IMG/VR virus record: IMGVR_UViG_3300024229_000033
Coordinates: 1 to 24,402 of that record
From: a virus
Direction: 5' to 3' (one strand)
DNA length: 24,402 nt
Position 1 is the first letter of the stretch; every line of letters starts with the position of its first letter. The notes beneath the pieces are model-generated. The model searched no databases and was not told the DNA's origin. It worked only from the letters and a program-made list of their open reading frames with translations. Position numbers and translations under genes: made by a program. Positions 1-8,871 of this stretch are shown in pieces.

Positions 1-712
1 GACCCCATTGCGCTGCACTAGTGACCTTTGGGCTATGACCCGTGTTGTACGCACCCATACCTCTAAGAACCACTTGCTTTGCTGCACCCATTCCAATCTT
101 TTTGTCAGGGTACTTTTCATTATATTTGTCTACCTTAGTCTTTATAGACTTAAGAATTTTTGCAGATAGCTTTCCACCTTTTCCAACACCTTTAGGATTC
201 TTCTCAGGAGTGTCGCTCTTAGGTGCTTTAGGTGATTTTTTAACACTACCATCTTTTCCTTGGGTAGCATAACAATCGCAGTAGCCTTGTTTACAATCTT
301 CTCTTTTGCCGTTCTTCTTCGGGCATTTAGCCTTGACCTTACGATTACCGTATGGGAGTTCAGCCACATCGACACTTGCTTTAACTGTTCCTTCTCGGAT
401 TGACTTAGCTTTTCTAATCGCCCAATTAACACCCGAAGTTCCTCCCCACCCAAGCCAAGCAACATAACCTCTATCTTTCCAAGGCGTACTCTTATACTTA
501 GGGTCAATCGCAGCATTTTTTCTGTGACGATTAAACGCAGCCATACGAGCAATAGTTTCATAGGATAGTTTTCTTTTTGATGCTAATTGGTTTGCACGAG
601 TCCACCCTATAGAAGTCATTCCCTTGACCTCTTTGCCGTATTTCTTTTTCCACGCTAATACTTTCTTAGCGTTGTTCGTAGCGGATTGTGGGTAGTCGTT
701 GTATGTAGCCAT
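1..712 (-). CDS. Phage protein with two common phage modules (partial, 3' end outside window)
   Basis: The reading frame opens with ATG at 712 and stays open to the window edge (237 codons seen). Residues 12-100 carry a pattern known from many phage head/portal-cluster proteins: NAKKVLAWKKKYG, then WTRANQLA, LSYETIARMAAFNRHRKN and YVAWLGWGGTSGVNWAIRKA. The visible C-terminal part, KQVVLRGMGAYNTGHSPKVT followed by AAQWG, resembles the end of DUF5824-type phage proteins. Between them lies a Lys-rich stretch with four cysteines (C130, C140, C145, C147), a possible metal site. It is the last minus-strand gene visible, 15 bp after the large tail gene. The module type suggests that capsid/portal genes follow beyond the left edge. 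The precise role is unknown. An overlapping 139-codon frame on the same strand is a shadow of this gene. Confidence 0.75.
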   Translation of the reverse strand, partial: MATYNDYPQSATNNAKKVLAWKKKYGKEVKGMTSIGWTRANQLASKRKLSYETIARMAAFNRHRKNAAIDPKYKSTPWKDRGYVAWLGWGGTSGVNWAIRKAKSIREGTVKASVDVAELPYGNRKVKAKCPKKNGKREDCKQGYCDCYATQGKDGSVKKSPKAPKSDTPEKNPKGVGKGGKLSAKILKSIKTKVDKYNEKYPDKKIGMGAAKQVVLRGMGAYNTGHSPKVTSAAQWG

Positions 713-727
713 CGAATTAATTTACAA

Positions 728-3409
728 TTATTTCAGTATGCCTTTTACATTCAGATAAGCATTGTCCTCATATACTTCTCCCTCAACGCTTTTTATAACT
801 ATGGTATCAGCTACCATCCTAGAAGCTGTAAACTCCTTGAACAAGAAATCTAAATCTCCAAGATTTGTTGTAGGTACTACCATACTAAACTCAATACTAG
901 GGCTATCGCTGTATGTTATCTTTTCGTCATCAACATAGAAGTCGTAGTAGTCAGTAGTAGTGCCACTAGTATCTTCTGCTAACAAATCCCAATTTGCTGT
1001 GTTCTTGTTAAATAGCCTACCGTTGAATACGTGTTGGACACCCAATGTGTATATTCTTTGAGTAGAAGTAACTAAAGAAAGCCTTTGCCAATTAGTCATA
1101 CATATAGGCTTCTTAATCCTAGTTTCGAAAAGAGGCTTATCAACATATGCGAATTTCAAGCCGATGTCTTGATGCTTTGTAAATAAGTTTTTTGTAAAAG
1201 CAATTTCTTTTGTGCTTACGCCACCTGAGTTTACATTTTCATTTACTTGATTTCCCAATAGACTACCTGCTAAAGACCTGTAAAAAACACCACTCTTGAA
1301 GTTAATTATCAAGTCAGATATTCCTTCAGGATTTATCTCTTGAGTAGTTGAACCTATAACCCTGCCTTCGTTAGACTCATCATCATAAAAATGATTGAAG
1401 TTTTTGTTGTTTAGTGTTATGTTTTTAAACTTATCACCACCAATAGAAACCTTAAAGGATTTTAAATCGTCAATGTATTGATTTATATTTTCTGTACCTT
1501 CTCTAACATATTTTATTGGGTCAATCCTTAATATGTTTACACCACCATCATTCTCATAAAATATACCACAGTTAAATCTTTTACAGATAGCTAATAATAT
1601 ATCATAAGGTTTTGTGGTTGCTGTGTTTTCTACTGAGCTTTTTACATTGTAAACATCGTCATCAAAATAAAGATTGTAATCTTGATTAGCTTTAAATGTT
1701 ATATTAAGATTATCGTGGTCATCCGAGCCTGTAATAGTTTTTCGTAGCTCACCTTCTTCTGCGTTTGCAGTAACTACTGTATCACCATAAGAAGTATGTT
1801 GGTCGTGTATAGATACATTTGTTATTCTTGTTACTTTTAATACGCCACTTACAGGCTCTAAGTAATAGTTAGTGCTGTATCTACTCTCCCCATTAATCAA
1901 CAGCTCTTCGCCACTAGGTATGTACACGGTAATTTCATCAGACCATTGTAGAGCATCAGTATAACCTGTCTGAAGGTCGTTTTGACTTGACGGGTCTAGT
2001 ATAACAAAACGGTCTTTGTCTGAGTTTGTAAAAAAGTGATGCCCTTGATTTTGGTTTGTGTTTGTTTTTTCACTATCACCCTGTATAGCTGTAGCATCAG
2101 AAGCGTTAAGCTCTATAGGGTCGCCATTGACATCTTCTAGTCTTATCTTCTTTACAGGAAAACCATTCTCATAAACACCCAAGAACATATTAAACTTCAT
2201 AGTAGATGAAGCAGGGTTTATGCTTTGAACCATCTTATCGTCTTGGATTAATGGTATATCCAAGGTTAAATCATTTATAGTAGCATTAAGACTACCACTA
2301 TCAAAAGTTATAGCAGAATTAAAAGACATATGTGGTGCGAAAAACCCTTGCTCACCTGCCCTCATTCCGAATTGTGCTACAGGATAGTAGTATCTTCTTA
2401 TATGTCTACCGTAAACAGAATTTTCCGCAGCAGTAGCTTCACTAACTGTATTATAGTTTCCGTGACTTTCAGAACCTCCGAAGTAATTTGTAACCATTTG
2501 TTTACTTGCAGTAGGGTCATCTCTTTTGAAATCATAGAACATATCTTCATTTGTCCCTGCACAGAAAGGCATCTGATTTATTTCAAACTCCCTAGTGTTA
2601 GTGGTTTGTTTAGCCTCTAACTTTGCAGGAAGCACCATATGAAGTTTTTCCGCTTGGAAGTCAGCAATAGCCTCCGTCTTATTTAGACCAAATAAAGAGC
2701 TGTCTACCCTAGTCTCAAATCCTGAATCAGTTATATACCTACCCAAGTATTCCAAGAATAACTTTACACTAAAAACAGGAACAAATCCTGTCCTATCCAT
2801 TCCTACGCCATATTCAGTAAACTGTCTAGCACCGTAGCCAAATGTATCTAAGTCCCCACAGAAATCTATATAAGGGAAAATAATAGGTCTAGTGTACGAA
2901 GGGTTAGTGTTTAGTGTTCCTCCCTCACCACCACTAGCTACAGTTGTTTTAAATGTAGTAAAGGTGTGGTCGGCATTGTAGTATGTTTTGTAACTAGCAT
3001 TAGTAGCATTGTATAGCGTAGATAAAGATATATCTTTTAGGTCGTTGATATATTTGCTTATGAAGTCTACTAAAGTTACATCTATATAAGACTCATCGCT
3101 ATTATATTCTATAGCTGTTACGTTTAGCATACCTTGTATAACCGTATTTGAAGTACCAAAAGCAGTTATCTTAAAGTAGTAATCATCTTTAGGAAAATCG
3201 TCTTTATCCGAGGTTATAGGTGTGTATCCAAATGTAGTTCTATTGCCACTTGTTAAAGGAATTTTTAAAGTTGTAAAAAAAGGTAACTTTATAGAACCTA
3301 CATCTAGGTTGTCATAAAAGTCAACATTGTATTCAAGCTCTGAATCAGGAAACAAATCTACAGTAGTAAAAGTAGAATTGTCTGCACTTATTTCTAGTTT
3401 AAAATTCAT
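728..3409 (-). CDS. Putative distal tail / baseplate-type structural protein (893 aa)
   Basis: A long acidic, beta-rich protein with many aromatic, Thr, Ser and Asn residues, no membrane segments and no signal peptide. The N-terminal 100 residues (FKLEISADNSTFTTVDL, then LPFFTTLKIPLTSGNRTTFG) look like a tail-tip or hub beta-domain. Residues 100-130 contain YIDVTLVDFISKYINDLKD, reminiscent of baseplate-hub proteins. I recognise no enzyme motif. It is the second gene downstream of the tape measure gene, the position normally held by distal-tail (Dit), tail-associated lysin or baseplate hub genes in siphoviruses, and only 1 bp separates it from the preceding gene. The structural role is inferred from position and composition, not from a specific motif. 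It could also be a host-recognition protein. Confidence 0.7.
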   Translation of the reverse strand: MNFKLEISADNSTFTTVDLFPDSELEYNVDFYDNLDVGSIKLPFFTTLKIPLTSGNRTTFGYTPITSDKDDFPKDDYYFKITAFGTSNTVIQGMLNVTAIEYNSDESYIDVTLVDFISKYINDLKDISLSTLYNATNASYKTYYNADHTFTTFKTTVASGGEGGTLNTNPSYTRPIIFPYIDFCGDLDTFGYGARQFTEYGVGMDRTGFVPVFSVKLFLEYLGRYITDSGFETRVDSSLFGLNKTEAIADFQAEKLHMVLPAKLEAKQTTNTREFEINQMPFCAGTNEDMFYDFKRDDPTASKQMVTNYFGGSESHGNYNTVSEATAAENSVYGRHIRRYYYPVAQFGMRAGEQGFFAPHMSFNSAITFDSGSLNATINDLTLDIPLIQDDKMVQSINPASSTMKFNMFLGVYENGFPVKKIRLEDVNGDPIELNASDATAIQGDSEKTNTNQNQGHHFFTNSDKDRFVILDPSSQNDLQTGYTDALQWSDEITVYIPSGEELLINGESRYSTNYYLEPVSGVLKVTRITNVSIHDQHTSYGDTVVTANAEEGELRKTITGSDDHDNLNITFKANQDYNLYFDDDVYNVKSSVENTATTKPYDILLAICKRFNCGIFYENDGGVNILRIDPIKYVREGTENINQYIDDLKSFKVSIGGDKFKNITLNNKNFNHFYDDESNEGRVIGSTTQEINPEGISDLIINFKSGVFYRSLAGSLLGNQVNENVNSGGVSTKEIAFTKNLFTKHQDIGLKFAYVDKPLFETRIKKPICMTNWQRLSLVTSTQRIYTLGVQHVFNGRLFNKNTANWDLLAEDTSGTTTDYYDFYVDDEKITYSDSPSIEFSMVVPTTNLGDLDFLFKEFTASRMVADTIVIKSVEGEVYEDNAYLNVKGILK

Positions 3410-3410
3410 A

Positions 3411-3971
3411 CTATCGTTTTGCGATATTAAATGCTAATGAAGACTTGAATTTATTATTGAAAAAATCAAACTCATCATCTTGGAAAGCTACCCTGTAAGC
3501 AACTTCTTTACAAGTATCTATGAATATCAACCTATCTGCTAATAATAAACTTCTTACCGACTTGTTTGTAGTGTCAGTAAAAAATTCTCTTCTCTTAACA
3601 GATACTGCTAATCTATAGTCTATTGATGTATTGTACACCTCGTAGGTTTCTGAGAACACCGCTTTGTTTACGGCTGCCAACATTCTGTACGAAGTAACAT
3701 CATCGTATATAACATCTCCTATCTCCCAATAAAGACCTGTGGTAGTGCTTACACTTGATGGTACATTTTCATACACCTCATCGTCAAACTGAAAAGTTCT
3801 AGCCGTCTCATCGGTGCAATAAGCATACACACCCACGGTATCGCTTACAGGTATATAAATAACATCACCTTCGTCAAATGAACCACTACCCAATGTTATA
3901 ACACCGTTGGAAACAGTACCTGAAAAAGATTGGTTTATAGCAGGGTTATATAAAAATTTATAATCACTCAT
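3411..3971 (-). CDS. Hypothetical tail-region protein (186 aa)
   Basis: Not recognised. The protein is acidic and beta-rich: residues 1-100 contain repeated short Gly/Val/Tyr strands (SNGVITLGSGSFDEGDVIYI, VGVYAYCTDETARTFQFDDE). The C-terminal third is more basic and helical, ending FNIAKR. The start codon overlaps the stop of the tape measure gene (TAATG arrangement), implying translational coupling. The next gene, the 893-residue tail protein, begins 1 bp later. Its place directly after the tape measure gene fits a distal-tail or tail-tip component, which is inference from synteny. Confidence 0.65.
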   Translation of the reverse strand: MSDYKFLYNPAINQSFSGTVSNGVITLGSGSFDEGDVIYIPVSDTVGVYAYCTDETARTFQFDDEVYENVPSSVSTTTGLYWEIGDVIYDDVTSYRMLAAVNKAVFSETYEVYNTSIDYRLAVSVKRREFFTDTTNKSVRSLLLADRLIFIDTCKEVAYRVAFQDDEFDFFNNKFKSSLAFNIAKR

Positions 3972-6900
3972 TATATTCTATCGTTTCTATCTCTTAATCT
4001 ACGCTCTGTATCGTTGCTTCTAAGGTCTTTGCTAGATACAAAGGCTCTCATAGGCTTACTTGTCTGTATAGCGGTAGAGACTGTAGCCTCAGCAATAGCT
4101 TTTAGGTAATCTACACTTTCGTTAGCTTGTGCTGTAACTAAACCTCCGTTAGCAAACATATGCTTACCCGACATAGGTCTTGTCTTGTAAGAGTCGTTTA
4201 TTTTTTCTAACAGACCCTTGTGCATAGCGGTAGCTCGTTTATTTACAACAAACTCACCACCTTCCATTTCGTAACCTCCTTGACCCTGAACACTAAACGG
4301 CACACCACCCTCAGAGTGGCTTGGTCCATTGACTATACCCCCTTTAGCAAACCGCTTAGGGACAAACTGCTTACTATTGATAGCTGCTATTTCAGCTCCA
4401 AACGATGCCACAGCTAATGCTGCAGATATTTTTGCTTTCAATGCTGTAGTTATAGGTTCACCTGCTTCACCTCTCTTAAACATATTAGGAATAATAGATG
4501 CTAAAGCAACGGCTAAATCTGTAGTAGCATCTGTTCTTTCTTGTTTTTTCTGAGATTCAAATATCTTTTTGTTTATAGCGTTTTCCTTGGCTAACTGCGC
4601 TCTCTGTAATTCAATTTGCTTTGTTTTAAACTGAGACTCTGTAATTAACTGATTATCTAACTGAGACTTTAAAATGTCGCTTTCTATGTCTGCATTTCTT
4701 TTTACAGATTCCAATCTAGCTTTTTCTTGATTCTCATAATTCTCTTGCCTTACTTCAGAGAAGTTATCTATAGCATCTGCAGTTTTTGTAAGAGCATCAA
4801 TGATAACATCCTCAAAGCTAAACAAATCTTTATTCTTTTTTATGAAGTTTATAGTTTCTAGTAGACTCTTTGTTGTTAAGTCCATTGTTCTTTTTGCAGC
4901 CTTTGGAAGACCTACGGAAACTTCTTCTGCAGCACCTTGAAACACTTTCTTTAAACCCCTTACAAAATCAGAGTTTTCTCCATATAATTTTTCTGCCTCT
5001 GAAATAATATCTTCTGCATTTCCAAACAATGCTGTAAGCAAGTCTACCTGTAGCAAGAATTGCTCATCAGATATTCCCTCTACTAAATCTTCTTTAATTA
5101 GTTTCTCCTGCTCTTTTATAGCTTCTATAGCGTCTTTTAATTCATCTTTTAATCTTTTTTGTTCTTCTTTTGTTCTTGTTTCTTTATTCTTTGCAATAGC
5201 GGCTTCACTATTTTCTAGGTTTCTAACTGATGCTAAAAGCTCCTCAAATAAAGCAATCCTTTTTTCAAGAACAGTAATTTCCTCAATACTTAATCCTCTT
5301 TGATTCTCTCTTGTGCTTTGCAATCTAGTTAGTTCTGATTCAAGACCTTTAGTCACTCTTAGACTTTCTTCATCAGTCATCACACCTTCTTTGGCTGTAG
5401 CTACTAATTTTTGAGTCATTTCAACAGCAGCTCCATATTGCTCATTTGTTGCTAACTCTAGTATTCTTTGCTCTCTTAAAACTTTGGCTCTTTCGACACT
5501 CATTTTTATGAGTTCATCCAAGAATCTACCTGCATCTTTCATTGAGCCGTTTGACTTGGTTTGCAAAAATTCACTTAGCCTGAGCTGAGGGTTTAATTTC
5601 TTTTGAGCTTTAAATTGTTTTTCAACTATTTTTAATTGCATTGAAGTTAAATCGCCTCCTTCTCTAAGTATTTGGAATAATGCCTCAGAACCTGCTTCTT
5701 GCTCTTTTTGCGTGGTATTAAACTGTATCAAAGATGTAGTCAAATCATCGAAAGACTTTTCACCTTGTTCTGATGCGTTAGACAAAAACTTAAAAGCCCT
5801 TGCCTGACCTGCAATCCTAGGGTCTAGTCTTTCAATAAGTTCTATAAAAAATTCAGTTTGTGTAATGTAATTACCAATACTAATAGATGCTTTATTATAT
5901 GCTGAAGACAACAAGTCTATCTGACCCTGAGTAGAAGACATCTGAACTGCATTTGCTCTTAGCAACCTTGTACTATCGTTAACCTCTCCGTTCAAGTCGT
6001 CAAACTCATCAATAGTGTCTGCAAGGATAACAGCAGCACCTGCACCTCTTTGACCAAATATTTCAAAAGCCTCAGCCGCATCTAAATTGTTTTTAGCTAA
6101 CTGTTCTACAAAGTCTCTAAAAGGTATTCCTTCTTTAGCTGCTTCACTAAGAACTCTCCTAAGACCTGTACCTGCCCTAGATGCTTTCAAACCGTTATTA
6201 GTAAGCAACCCTAAGAAAGTAGCTGTTTCATCGAAGGTTAATCCTACCTGACTTGCTAATGGACCAACATACTGTAACGCTGTACCTAGGTCTGTTAGTG
6301 TTAAGGCACTCTCGTTTACAGCACCTACTATTACGTTTGAAAATCTACTAGCTTCTGCGGCGGTTTGGTTGAATTGGTTCAGAGCCTTCTTTAGAGCTTC
6401 GGCAACTCCCCCAGGCTCTTCACCTAGTGCCTGAGCTAAGAGAGCCACAGGTTTTGTTAACTGACCAATTTCTTCTGCGCTAGAACCTAACTTACCTAAT
6501 TGTTTTTGAAGTTCTGCAATCTGTATGGCTGTGAAAGAAGTAGTACCTGCTACATCAAACACAACATTTTCTAAAGATGCTAACTCTTCCTTTGTTAATG
6601 CTGCAACAGCTCTAAGTTCAGCCATTGCCTTTTCAAAAGCTATAGCTCTTTTTGCTGACTTTACAAATAGCTCATTAAGTAAAGCTGTAGCACCTTGTAT
6701 GAGTTTATAGGCAATACCTAATCTACCAAGTGTTTTTATAGTTTTTCCTAAGCTTCCAAGAAACCCTGTGTTAGATTTAGTAGATTTTTGTGTGGCTGCT
6801 GAATATCTTTTTTGAGCATTAGAGGCTTGGTCAATTAACTTTCTATGTCTTGGAAGTCTATCTTCTAATTTCCCTTGACTTTGAGCTAATTTTTTTGAAG

Positions 6901-7060
6901 CATCAGCAGCTTGTTGTTCTAGTCTATTTTTTTCTTTAAGTCTCTTATTGTAAGCATCAGTACCTTTGTCAAGCTGACTTAACTGCTTTTGTACAGCCTG
7001 TAGTCTGTCAATATACTTGTTTAGAATCTCTATGTTTTTTCTGTTCTCAGATAGTGCCAT
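3971..7060 (-). CDS. Phage tail tape measure protein (TP901 family type)
   Basis: 1029 residues. It sets tail length and is packed in the tail lumen. Residues 1-95 are a Lys/Gln-rich coiled coil. Residues 142-320 carry the typical tape-measure core: FEKAMAELRAVAALTKEEL, then VVFDVAGTTSFTAIQIAELQ, ALTLTDLGTALQYVG, and TFLGLLTNNGLKASRAGTGL. A long charged helical region follows (about 420-860). Near the C-terminus (about 905-945) is a Gly-rich motif found in many tape measure proteins, FAKGGIVNGPSHSEGG then YEMEGGEFVVNKRAT. There is a hydrophobic stretch near residues 108-130. The start codon shares a base with the stop of the upstream gene. The length would correspond to a tail of roughly 150 nm at 1.5 angstrom per residue (inference). 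Confidence 0.95.
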   Translation of the reverse strand: MALSENRKNIEILNKYIDRLQAVQKQLSQLDKGTDAYNKRLKEKNRLEQQAADASKKLAQSQGKLEDRLPRHRKLIDQASNAQKRYSAATQKSTKSNTGFLGSLGKTIKTLGRLGIAYKLIQGATALLNELFVKSAKRAIAFEKAMAELRAVAALTKEELASLENVVFDVAGTTSFTAIQIAELQKQLGKLGSSAEEIGQLTKPVALLAQALGEEPGGVAEALKKALNQFNQTAAEASRFSNVIVGAVNESALTLTDLGTALQYVGPLASQVGLTFDETATFLGLLTNNGLKASRAGTGLRRVLSEAAKEGIPFRDFVEQLAKNNLDAAEAFEIFGQRGAGAAVILADTIDEFDDLNGEVNDSTRLLRANAVQMSSTQGQIDLLSSAYNKASISIGNYITQTEFFIELIERLDPRIAGQARAFKFLSNASEQGEKSFDDLTTSLIQFNTTQKEQEAGSEALFQILREGGDLTSMQLKIVEKQFKAQKKLNPQLRLSEFLQTKSNGSMKDAGRFLDELIKMSVERAKVLREQRILELATNEQYGAAVEMTQKLVATAKEGVMTDEESLRVTKGLESELTRLQSTRENQRGLSIEEITVLEKRIALFEELLASVRNLENSEAAIAKNKETRTKEEQKRLKDELKDAIEAIKEQEKLIKEDLVEGISDEQFLLQVDLLTALFGNAEDIISEAEKLYGENSDFVRGLKKVFQGAAEEVSVGLPKAAKRTMDLTTKSLLETINFIKKNKDLFSFEDVIIDALTKTADAIDNFSEVRQENYENQEKARLESVKRNADIESDILKSQLDNQLITESQFKTKQIELQRAQLAKENAINKKIFESQKKQERTDATTDLAVALASIIPNMFKRGEAGEPITTALKAKISAALAVASFGAEIAAINSKQFVPKRFAKGGIVNGPSHSEGGVPFSVQGQGGYEMEGGEFVVNKRATAMHKGLLEKINDSYKTRPMSGKHMFANGGLVTAQANESVDYLKAIAEATVSTAIQTSKPMRAFVSSKDLRSNDTERRLRDRNDRI

Positions 7061-7710
7061 TATCTACTGAATAATTTTGTAAAGCGAACCATTGTTTGTT
7101 CCATAAACAAGTTGGTCAGCCTATCGTTAATGTTTTGTTGAGCCTTAGCTAGTGTAGCTTCAACGCCTCTGTTCTTGTAATAAAAGGGATTATCAAAATC
7201 ATATCTCTTTCTTAAACCCTTTCTTTGTATAGACCTCTTAATAACAAATGCCAACTTACTTACCTCATGGTCTTTTGACTTGTCTAAAGCCTTTCCACCG
7301 ATTTTAAAGTTAGCCTTACTATTAATAATCCATCCTTTTAATCTGCTGAAACCTTCCTCGCTTACATTCCATCCACCTGAAGGAGAACGCTTAGTAAGCC
7401 TGAAGTATTTTTCAGCCACACCGAATTGTATGTTTGTTCTTATTGTTATACTGCTAGGTATGCCTTGAGACATATTATATACCCTTACAGACACAGCCTT
7501 TTTTCCGTCTTCACGAGCTAAGAACAAATCATCTCTCCTAGGTGTCAAAGAGCCTGACTCATTAGGGTTGGATAGTCCTCCTGAAACGACTAGACCGTTG
7601 CCCTTTATCTTGCCTACTATTGCATTTATAATACCTGCTTTCCTAAACTGCTTGGCTATTTCTGCAACGGCAATGAGCCTGATTCTATTTTGATACTGCT
7701 TCCTAGTCAT
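7060..7710 (-). CDS. Hypothetical tail/connector-region protein (216 aa)
   Basis: Basic protein without a recognised motif. It contains a beta-rich middle (AVSVRVYNMSQGIPSSITIR) and a helical C-terminus (QQNINDRLTNLFMEQTMVRF) like those of tail-completion and minor tail proteins. It overlaps the upstream gene by 8 bp and its stop touches the tape measure start, so it belongs to the same transcription and translation unit. A tail completion or head-tail joining role is suggested only by its place just before the tape measure gene. Confidence 0.65.
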   Translation of the reverse strand: MTRKQYQNRIRLIAVAEIAKQFRKAGIINAIVGKIKGNGLVVSGGLSNPNESGSLTPRRDDLFLAREDGKKAVSVRVYNMSQGIPSSITIRTNIQFGVAEKYFRLTKRSPSGGWNVSEEGFSRLKGWIINSKANFKIGGKALDKSKDHEVSKLAFVIKRSIQRKGLRKRYDFDNPFYYKNRGVEATLAKAQQNINDRLTNLFMEQTMVRFTKLFSR

Positions 7711-8140
7711 CTATTTCTAGAATGTCAGGTTTTCTAGACAAGGTAACAGTAAAGTCGCACACAGCTCCTGATATGTTGTAGTCTTCTGCCTCGATACTTG
7801 AAAGCTCCACATCTTGAAATTCTACTATGTAGTCTTGCTGTGCCAAGTAATCTTGTAACTGACCCATAACGAATAGGTTTTCTTCTATGGATAACATATA
7901 AGATTGGTCGTTACGAGAAACACATTTATCAAGAACCGCCACAGAAAATTCTATTGAGTACACAGGATTGTTGTCTTCTCTAGATATGTTTGCTATCTGT
8001 GGAGTGATGATTAGTTGCTTGTAATCAAACTCCCTGTTAGCTATATCTGATTCTCCCTGTGCTACAAAGAACCCTTTCACCATATTGTGATTATCTGCGA
8101 AAGACTTAACCTTAGTATATAGTTCTGTGAGATTGTTCAT
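7703..8140 (-). CDS. Hypothetical small tail-region protein (145 aa)
   Basis: Acidic protein with a helical N-terminus (NNLTELYTKVKSFADNHNMV) followed by alternating beta strands (YSIEFSVAVLDKCVS, ISGAVCDFTVTLSRKP). Size and fold pattern resemble tail terminator or connector proteins, but no diagnostic motif is visible. It lies 17 bp after the upstream gene and overlaps the next one by 8 bp. Confidence 0.6.
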   Translation of the reverse strand: MNNLTELYTKVKSFADNHNMVKGFFVAQGESDIANREFDYKQLIITPQIANISREDNNPVYSIEFSVAVLDKCVSRNDQSYMLSIEENLFVMGQLQDYLAQQDYIVEFQDVELSSIEAEDYNISGAVCDFTVTLSRKPDILEIDD

Positions 8141-8157
8141 CTTATTCTTTTGTTAAT

Positions 8158-8871
8158 TTACAAGTTACGCATAGCTTGAGCCTGTCTTTGTTCTGCAGCT
8201 TCTATCTTACTTTTCTGTGCCAAGAAACTCATCTCAGGCAGTACGGTAGGCATAGGTAACATATATATCTCGTTGTACTTGGTGATGTCCTCATTGCCTA
8301 GTTTCCTGACTATGCTGTACCAATACCATTGTTGGTTAAACAACATCTGAGAGTTTTTATTTTCTACATCTTCCTCATCTGCATCCTCATCATCTTCAGA
8401 TGGCTCATAAAACACTCCTGCAAAATCTTCAAACAAGGTCTTGTTTCTGTTTTCTATAAACTCATTTAACAAAGAGTAAACTTCCCTCACATCTGAATCT
8501 AGTATATACTCTTGATTTTGCTTCTCATCTTCTATGCTTTCATTGTCAAATGTTTCGTGATGTAGCGGACGTACAATTAGTTTGCATATCTCAAGGTCTA
8601 TTAAGTGGTCAGGTAGTTTAGTCTTGCCTGTGATTATCTGTTCTAACATTATGAATTGTCCCAATACCAAGTCTTCTACCCTTCTATACACCTTTCTTTC
8701 TGAACAAATAGAATCAGGATTCTTCATCTTTTCATTCAAAGGGTACGTCTCTATAGAGTCTTTTATAAATTGTAATTTTTCTAACGGTTTCAATGTATCT
8801 GCATAATCAATAGGCTTACCACCTTTATTGATTGTATTCATAACATCAATGTGCTGTCTAAGTGTAATCAT
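8158..8871 (-). CDS. Hypothetical protein, possible tail assembly chaperone (237 aa)
   Basis: The start codon overlaps the TerL stop by 4 bp (ATGA), so translation is likely coupled. The protein is mostly helical and very acidic, with a low-complexity run EPSEDDEDADEEDVEN near residues 150-168. The C-terminal part is the most conserved-looking: FNQQWYWYSIVRKLGNEDI then YNEIYMLPMPTVLPEMSFLA and a helical Gln/Ala/Arg end. Such Trp-rich helical segments occur in phage tail assembly chaperones, which usually sit a little upstream of the tape measure gene as this one does. The function is inference. Confidence 0.6.
   Translation of the reverse strand: MITLRQHIDVMNTINKGGKPIDYADTLKPLEKLQFIKDSIETYPLNEKMKNPDSICSERKVYRRVEDLVLGQFIMLEQIITGKTKLPDHLIDLEICKLIVRPLHHETFDNESIEDEKQNQEYILDSDVREVYSLLNEFIENRNKTLFEDFAGVFYEPSEDDEDADEEDVENKNSQMLFNQQWYWYSIVRKLGNEDITKYNEIYMLPMPTVLPEMSFLAQKSKIEAAEQRQAQAMRNL

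Noticed and set aside
42-272. 76-codon plus-strand frame opposite the left-edge gene
   Set aside because: Shadow of the minus-strand gene, which has recognisable phage modules.
142-561. 139-codon minus-strand frame inside the left-edge gene
   Set aside because: It overlaps a frame with clear conserved motifs and starts within it; its Leu/Val-rich sequence shows no domain.
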